A DNA stretch of 64,000 nucleotides, from the NCBI RefSeq assembly GCF_013114545.1, contig NZ_VTXI01000024.1, forward strand, positions 1-64,000, written 5' to 3'. This stretch comes from Vibrio sp. RE86. Its GTDB lineage: Bacteria > Pseudomonadota > Gammaproteobacteria > Enterobacterales > Vibrionaceae. This document shows positions 60,915 through 64,000 of the stretch, piece by piece (position 1 is the stretch's first letter; each line of letters opens with the position of its first letter). The notes below the pieces were generated by a model. It was not told where the DNA came from. It was given only the letters and a program-made list of their open reading frames with translations, and made no database searches. The position numbers and the translations under genes are program-made.

Positions 60915-60936
60915 AAGGCCAGCAAAAGCTGACCTT
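60915..60936 (-). terminator. tpiA terminator
   Basis: AAGGCCAGC/GCTGACCTT inverted repeat with one mismatch and an AAAA loop. On the minus strand six Ts follow. Confidence 0.75.
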
Positions 60937-60960
60937 AGTCTATTGTTTTTTCAATTAGTT

Positions 60961-61054
60961 GATGTTGTAGCTAGGCGACAATCGAGCGAAGCCCTTGAGC
61001 ATAGGTTCCCTATGTGATTGGGTGAGCGAGAGTCGTCAACAACGCTACGGCATC
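60961..61054. repeat. 94-bp multi-stem structured element downstream of tpiA
   Basis: Nested pairings: GATGTTGTAGC (60961-60971) with GCTACGGCATC (61044-61054), GGCGAC (60974-60979) with GTCGTC (61033-61038), CAATC (60979-60983) with GATTG (61016-61020), and a tip hairpin CATAGG-ttc-CCTATG (61000-61014). No reading frame covers it. It looks like a dispersed intergenic repeat or structured RNA; only one copy is seen in this window. Confidence 0.6.
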
Positions 61055-61069
61055 AAATAAGTAGAAAAA

Positions 61070-61840
61070 TTATGCTTTAGCTGCAGCCGCTGCCTTAGCA
61101 ATTGCTACGAAGCTCTTAGCATCTAGAGATGCACCACCAACTAGAGCACCGTCGATGTCTGGTTGTGAGAAGTAAGCTTCAGCGTTTTCTGGTTTAACAG
61201 AACCACCGTACTGGATGATTACTTGCTCAGCAACTGCTGCGCTTTTCTCTGCGATTAGAGCACGGATAGAAGCGTGGATACGCTGTGCGTCTTCAGCTGT
61301 TGCTGCTTTACCAGTACCGATAGCCCAGATTGGTTCGTAAGCGATGATTGCGTCGTTTAGAGCTTCAACACCGTAAGCGTCGATTACTGCGTTGATTTGA
61401 CGTGCACATACTGCTTCAGTTTCGCCCGCTTCGTTTTGAGCTTCAGATTCACCGATACAGAAAACAGGCTTCAGGCCGTTCTCTTTTAGGAAGTTGAATT
61501 TCTTAGCGATGAACTCGTCAGATTCGGCGTGGTATTCACGACGCTCTGAGTGACCGATGATGATGTGAGTAGCACCGAAATCTTTTAGCATCTCTGGAGA
61601 CATGTCGCCAGTGAATGCACCGCTGTTGTTTAGGTCAGTGTTTTGTGCACCTAGGATAACTTTGTTACCGCCTTCAGCAATAACTTGCTCAGCTAGGTTG
61701 ATGTAAAGTGCTGGTGGAGCTACAGCTACGTCAACACCTTCAACGCCTTCAAGCTCAGCGTTAATACCAGTAAGCAGCTCTTTAACCATTGCTTTGCTGC
61801 CGTTAAGTTTCCAGTTACCCATCACTACAGGACGACGCAT
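61070..61840 (-). CDS. tpiA: Triosephosphate isomerase
   Basis: 256 residues. Interconverts dihydroxyacetone phosphate and glyceraldehyde 3-phosphate. Catalytic residues are in 'GNWKLNGS' (Lys), 'IIGHSERREYH' (His) and 'AYEPIWAIGTGKAA' (Glu). GGAG precedes ATG. Monocistronic by appearance. Confidence 0.98.
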   Translation of the reverse strand: MRRPVVMGNWKLNGSKAMVKELLTGINAELEGVEGVDVAVAPPALYINLAEQVIAEGGNKVILGAQNTDLNNSGAFTGDMSPEMLKDFGATHIIIGHSERREYHAESDEFIAKKFNFLKENGLKPVFCIGESEAQNEAGETEAVCARQINAVIDAYGVEALNDAIIAYEPIWAIGTGKAATAEDAQRIHASIRALIAEKSAAVAEQVIIQYGGSVKPENAEAYFSQPDIDGALVGGASLDAKSFVAIAKAAAAAKA

Positions 61841-62113
61841 AGGAATATCTCCGTATTTAATCAGTTAATGTAAAAAATCTTCGTAAGAATATAACAGATA
61901 AAATTGACCAGATCATGATTACCGTCATGTCTTAACGGGTTATGCTTGATTGGTTGGAGCAGTCATTTCGCACAGATATGCTTTTATTCTTAGCATTATC
62001 AGTGATCCACGGAGCAGATTGGTATTAACCTGCTCGGAATTCAGCATAGAAGTTGTTAATAGTGGTGTTCAACTATTCTTTATTTTGAAACTCACTTACA
62101 TTTAGGGACAGCT

Positions 62114-62461
62114 ATGCCAAACCTAGTCATGGAATACTCCAATTCTGTCGATGAGCGTGTCAATGTTCAGGGTCTATTGGAAGACTTACACCAAGTAGCG
62201 CTGCAATGCGGTTTGTTTGACGTTAATTCGGTTAAGTCACGATCACTGCGTTTCCACAACTGGTTGATCGGTGATGAGGGTGATAGCGTCGATTTTATCC
62301 ATATCAAGTTCGACTTATTGAAAGGGCGGACAGATGAGCAAAAGCGAGATTTGTCTCGTCAATTGATGGAAGTCTTGCAGGAACAAGCAGGCCATGTACG
62401 TAGCTTAACGGTTGATATGCGTGATATGGATACTGAGTGTTTTCAAAAGGTTGTTAACTAA
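62114..62461 (+). CDS. 5-carboxymethyl-2-hydroxymuconate isomerase family protein
   Basis: 115 residues of the CHMI/HpcD branch of the tautomerase superfamily. Met is followed by Pro (MPNLVMEYSNSVDE), the catalytic N-terminal proline after Met removal. CHMI acts in homoprotocatechuate breakdown, but no other hpa/hpc genes lie nearby, so the true substrate here is doubtful. AGGGACAGC stands before ATG. The upstream region 61841-62113 has a GAGCAG/CTGCTC hairpin (62012-62035) and no gene. Confidence 0.85.
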   Translation: MPNLVMEYSNSVDERVNVQGLLEDLHQVALQCGLFDVNSVKSRSLRFHNWLIGDEGDSVDFIHIKFDLLKGRTDEQKRDLSRQLMEVLQEQAGHVRSLTVDMRDMDTECFQKVVN

Positions 62462-62514
62462 ACGGTAGGCGGCCTGATTTTAATTTTTGAGCAATAATTT
62501 TTAGGTAATTAAGG

Positions 62515-62940
62515 ATGTCGATTAAAGAGCTTCTATTTTCTTTCCAAGGCCGAATTGGACGAAAAGTCTATTGGATCTGGAATGCAGTTTACTACTTGCT
62601 GATTGTCGGTTTTGCAATGGGAATGAACGTGATATTCCCATCAATGGCCCATCTGATTTTACCCGTGTTTCTGATTGTGGTTTTGGTTCCGGACTTAGCG
62701 ATTACAGCAAAAAGATGGCATGACCGTGGAAAGTCGAGCTGGTGGCTACTCCTTAATATTCCTCTCGTAATTGGCCGTATGACGGTACCAGTAGGCGATC
62801 CGAGTATGGCGACGGAAACAACGATGCTTCAAGCGGTAAGCTCATTCGCAGCGCTGCTTTGTGGTGCTTGGATTCTAATTGAGTGTGGTTTCTTGAAAGG
62901 AACAGATGGCGAAAACCAATATGGGCCTGAGCCAAAATAA
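62515..62940 (+). CDS. DUF805 family membrane protein
   Basis: 141 residues with three to four hydrophobic segments. Family marks are 'FSFQGRIGRKVYWIWN', 'AITAKRWHDRGKSSWW' and the C-terminal 'GTDGENQYGPEPK'. Function unknown; inner-membrane location inferred. It follows the CHMI gene by 53 bases and may be co-transcribed. Confidence 0.9.
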   Translation: MSIKELLFSFQGRIGRKVYWIWNAVYYLLIVGFAMGMNVIFPSMAHLILPVFLIVVLVPDLAITAKRWHDRGKSSWWLLLNIPLVIGRMTVPVGDPSMATETTMLQAVSSFAALLCGAWILIECGFLKGTDGENQYGPEPK

Positions 62941-62983
62941 CTTGCTCGTCCCTCCTTCTCGGGGATGACCGTTAATAAAAAAG

Positions 62984-63011
62984 AAAGGGTTGGCATCAGT
63001 GCCAACCCTTT
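62984..63011. terminator. Bidirectional terminator between DUF805 gene and coaA
   Basis: A perfect 12-bp stem (62984-62995 with 63000-63011) with a 4-nt loop between convergent genes. Confidence 0.92.
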
Positions 63012-63029
63012 TAATTTTCCGGCTGCTCG

Positions 63030-63953
63030 CTATTTACGAACAAACACTTCTTCGACTTTATGGCTCGCCCCTTTTTTAAGTATCAAATGAGCTCGGCCTT
63101 TTGTTGGCAGTATATTCACGTCTAGGTTCACACCATTGATCGATTGCCAAATGCTATGGGCTTTGTCGATCGCTTGCGGTTCATTAAGTTGAGTGTAGTG
63201 ACTAAAGTACGAACCAGGCTTAGTAAATGCCCCTTGTCGGAATTTAAGGAAACGCTCGACATACCATTGCTCAATAACATCACTTTCAGCATCAACATAA
63301 AGTGAAAAATCGAGGAAGTCAGAAACGAACACGCGATGAGGGTCGTGAGGGTAGTCCATGCCGCTTTGTAAAACGTTTAACCCTTCAATGATCAATACAT
63401 CGGGTCTGTCGACGACTTTGACTTCTTCCGTAATGTCGTAAGTGATATGTGAATAAACAGGTACTTCTAAGTTCGGCTTTGCTGCCTTCACATCCGATAC
63501 AAACTGCACAAGGCGTTTGATGTCGTAAGACTCGGGAAAGCCCTTCTTATGCATGATGCCGCGCTCATCGAGCACCTTTTTCGGGTAGAGAAAACCGTCG
63601 GTGGTGACTAACTCGACTTTAGAGTGATTATCCCAACGTGAAAGTAGCGCCTTGAGTAATCGCGCTGTCGTGCTCTTACCCACAGCAACACTGCCAGCTA
63701 TCCCAATAATAAATGGGGGAGCGGTTTCTTGATTGCCTAAAAAGTTGTTTAGAACAGAATTACGATTCTGTCTTGCTGCAATATATAAGTTAAGAAGACG
63801 AGCAAGCGGAAGATAAATTTCTTCTACTTCATCCATGGTCAGGCTTTCATTAACGCCTTGCAGCTCGACCAGATCGGTCTCGGATAACATCATTGGTACT
63901 GAGTTACGTAACTCTGCCCATTGCTGACGGTTAAAAGAGAGATACGGGGTCAT
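63030..63953 (-). CDS. coaA: Pantothenate kinase, type I
   Basis: 307 residues. First step of CoA synthesis, feedback-inhibited by CoA. Walker A 'GIAGSVAVGKSTTARLL', 'TTDGFLYPKKVLDERG' and 'KGFPESYD' are typical of CoaA. Complete within the window (start about 47 bases from the right edge). Confidence 0.97.
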   Translation of the reverse strand: MTPYLSFNRQQWAELRNSVPMMLSETDLVELQGVNESLTMDEVEEIYLPLARLLNLYIAARQNRNSVLNNFLGNQETAPPFIIGIAGSVAVGKSTTARLLKALLSRWDNHSKVELVTTDGFLYPKKVLDERGIMHKKGFPESYDIKRLVQFVSDVKAAKPNLEVPVYSHITYDITEEVKVVDRPDVLIIEGLNVLQSGMDYPHDPHRVFVSDFLDFSLYVDAESDVIEQWYVERFLKFRQGAFTKPGSYFSHYTQLNEPQAIDKAHSIWQSINGVNLDVNILPTKGRAHLILKKGASHKVEEVFVRK

Positions 63954-64000
63954 AGTCTTCCTAACTTGGTTTTTATGATAGAGCAGCGAAAATACAACAA

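Noticed and set aside
1..64000. tRNA, rRNA, CRISPR, insertion sequence, prophage or integron cassette
   Set aside because: I looked for cloverleaf ends, spaced direct repeats, transposase motifs and attC-like sites and found none.

Overview
The window reads as core chromosome of a gammaproteobacterium of the family Vibrionaceae, most likely genus Vibrio (chromosome 1). The grounds are gene families and orders typical of that group: an ArgH-N-acetylglutamate synthase fusion, a peroxiredoxin-glutaredoxin fusion divergent from oxyR, an acs / exonuclease / DUF294 / MFS / CrbS-type hybrid kinase cluster, the PilMNOPQ-aroKB-damX-dam-rpe-gph-trpS run, and DUF3624. I see no insertion sequence, prophage, CRISPR array, tRNA or rRNA gene. 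The species cannot be fixed from this stretch alone.

Layout. 1-9.9 kb: a DUF21/CBS membrane protein, HU-alpha (hupA), a DUF1481 lipoprotein, the purine operon purHD behind a PurR-like box, the zinc regulator zntR, a diguanylate cyclase, and prmA followed by dusB-fis, which has a promoter closely resembling the E. coli fis promoter. 10-14 kb: a DUF4397 repeat lipoprotein, then aroQ, accB and accC. 14-24 kb: acetate metabolism and its probable regulation, with acs, a DEDDh exonuclease, a DUF294 nucleotidyltransferase-like protein, an MFS permease and a transporter-kinase-receiver hybrid (CrbS). 24-30 kb: arginine biosynthesis, argE divergent from argCBG and argH(A), with tandem ARG-box-like operators before argC and argH. 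30-36 kb: DUF3624, a RidA protein, prx-grx / oxyR with a near-consensus OxyR site, and penicillin-binding protein 1A. 36-47 kb: pilMNOPQ, then aroK-aroB-damX-dam-rpe-gph-trpS. 47-52 kb: trmL, sodA with a Fur-like box, and cpxRA divergent from cpxP with a CpxR box, then fieF. 52-64 kb: pfkA, a Dcu carrier, an MgtC-like protein, an orphan type IV pilin directly behind epmB, efp, menA, rraA, a MATE pump, tpiA, an orphan CHMI-type tautomerase, a DUF805 protein and coaA.

How the genes work together. The regulators mostly sit beside their own targets: ArgR-type operators in the arg cluster, OxyR with its peroxidase, CpxRA with cpxP, Fur with sodA, PurR with purHD, EpmB with its substrate EF-P, and probably CrbS with acs. 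The least explained part is the exonuclease-DUF294 pair inside the acetate cluster. Several intergenic structures are also unexplained: a 94-bp multi-stem element after tpiA, a 12-bp perfect inverted repeat between aroB and damX, competing pairings before aroK and argG, an operator-like palindrome above the diguanylate cyclase, and intrinsic terminators placed immediately before the crbS, trpS and DUF1481 start codons.
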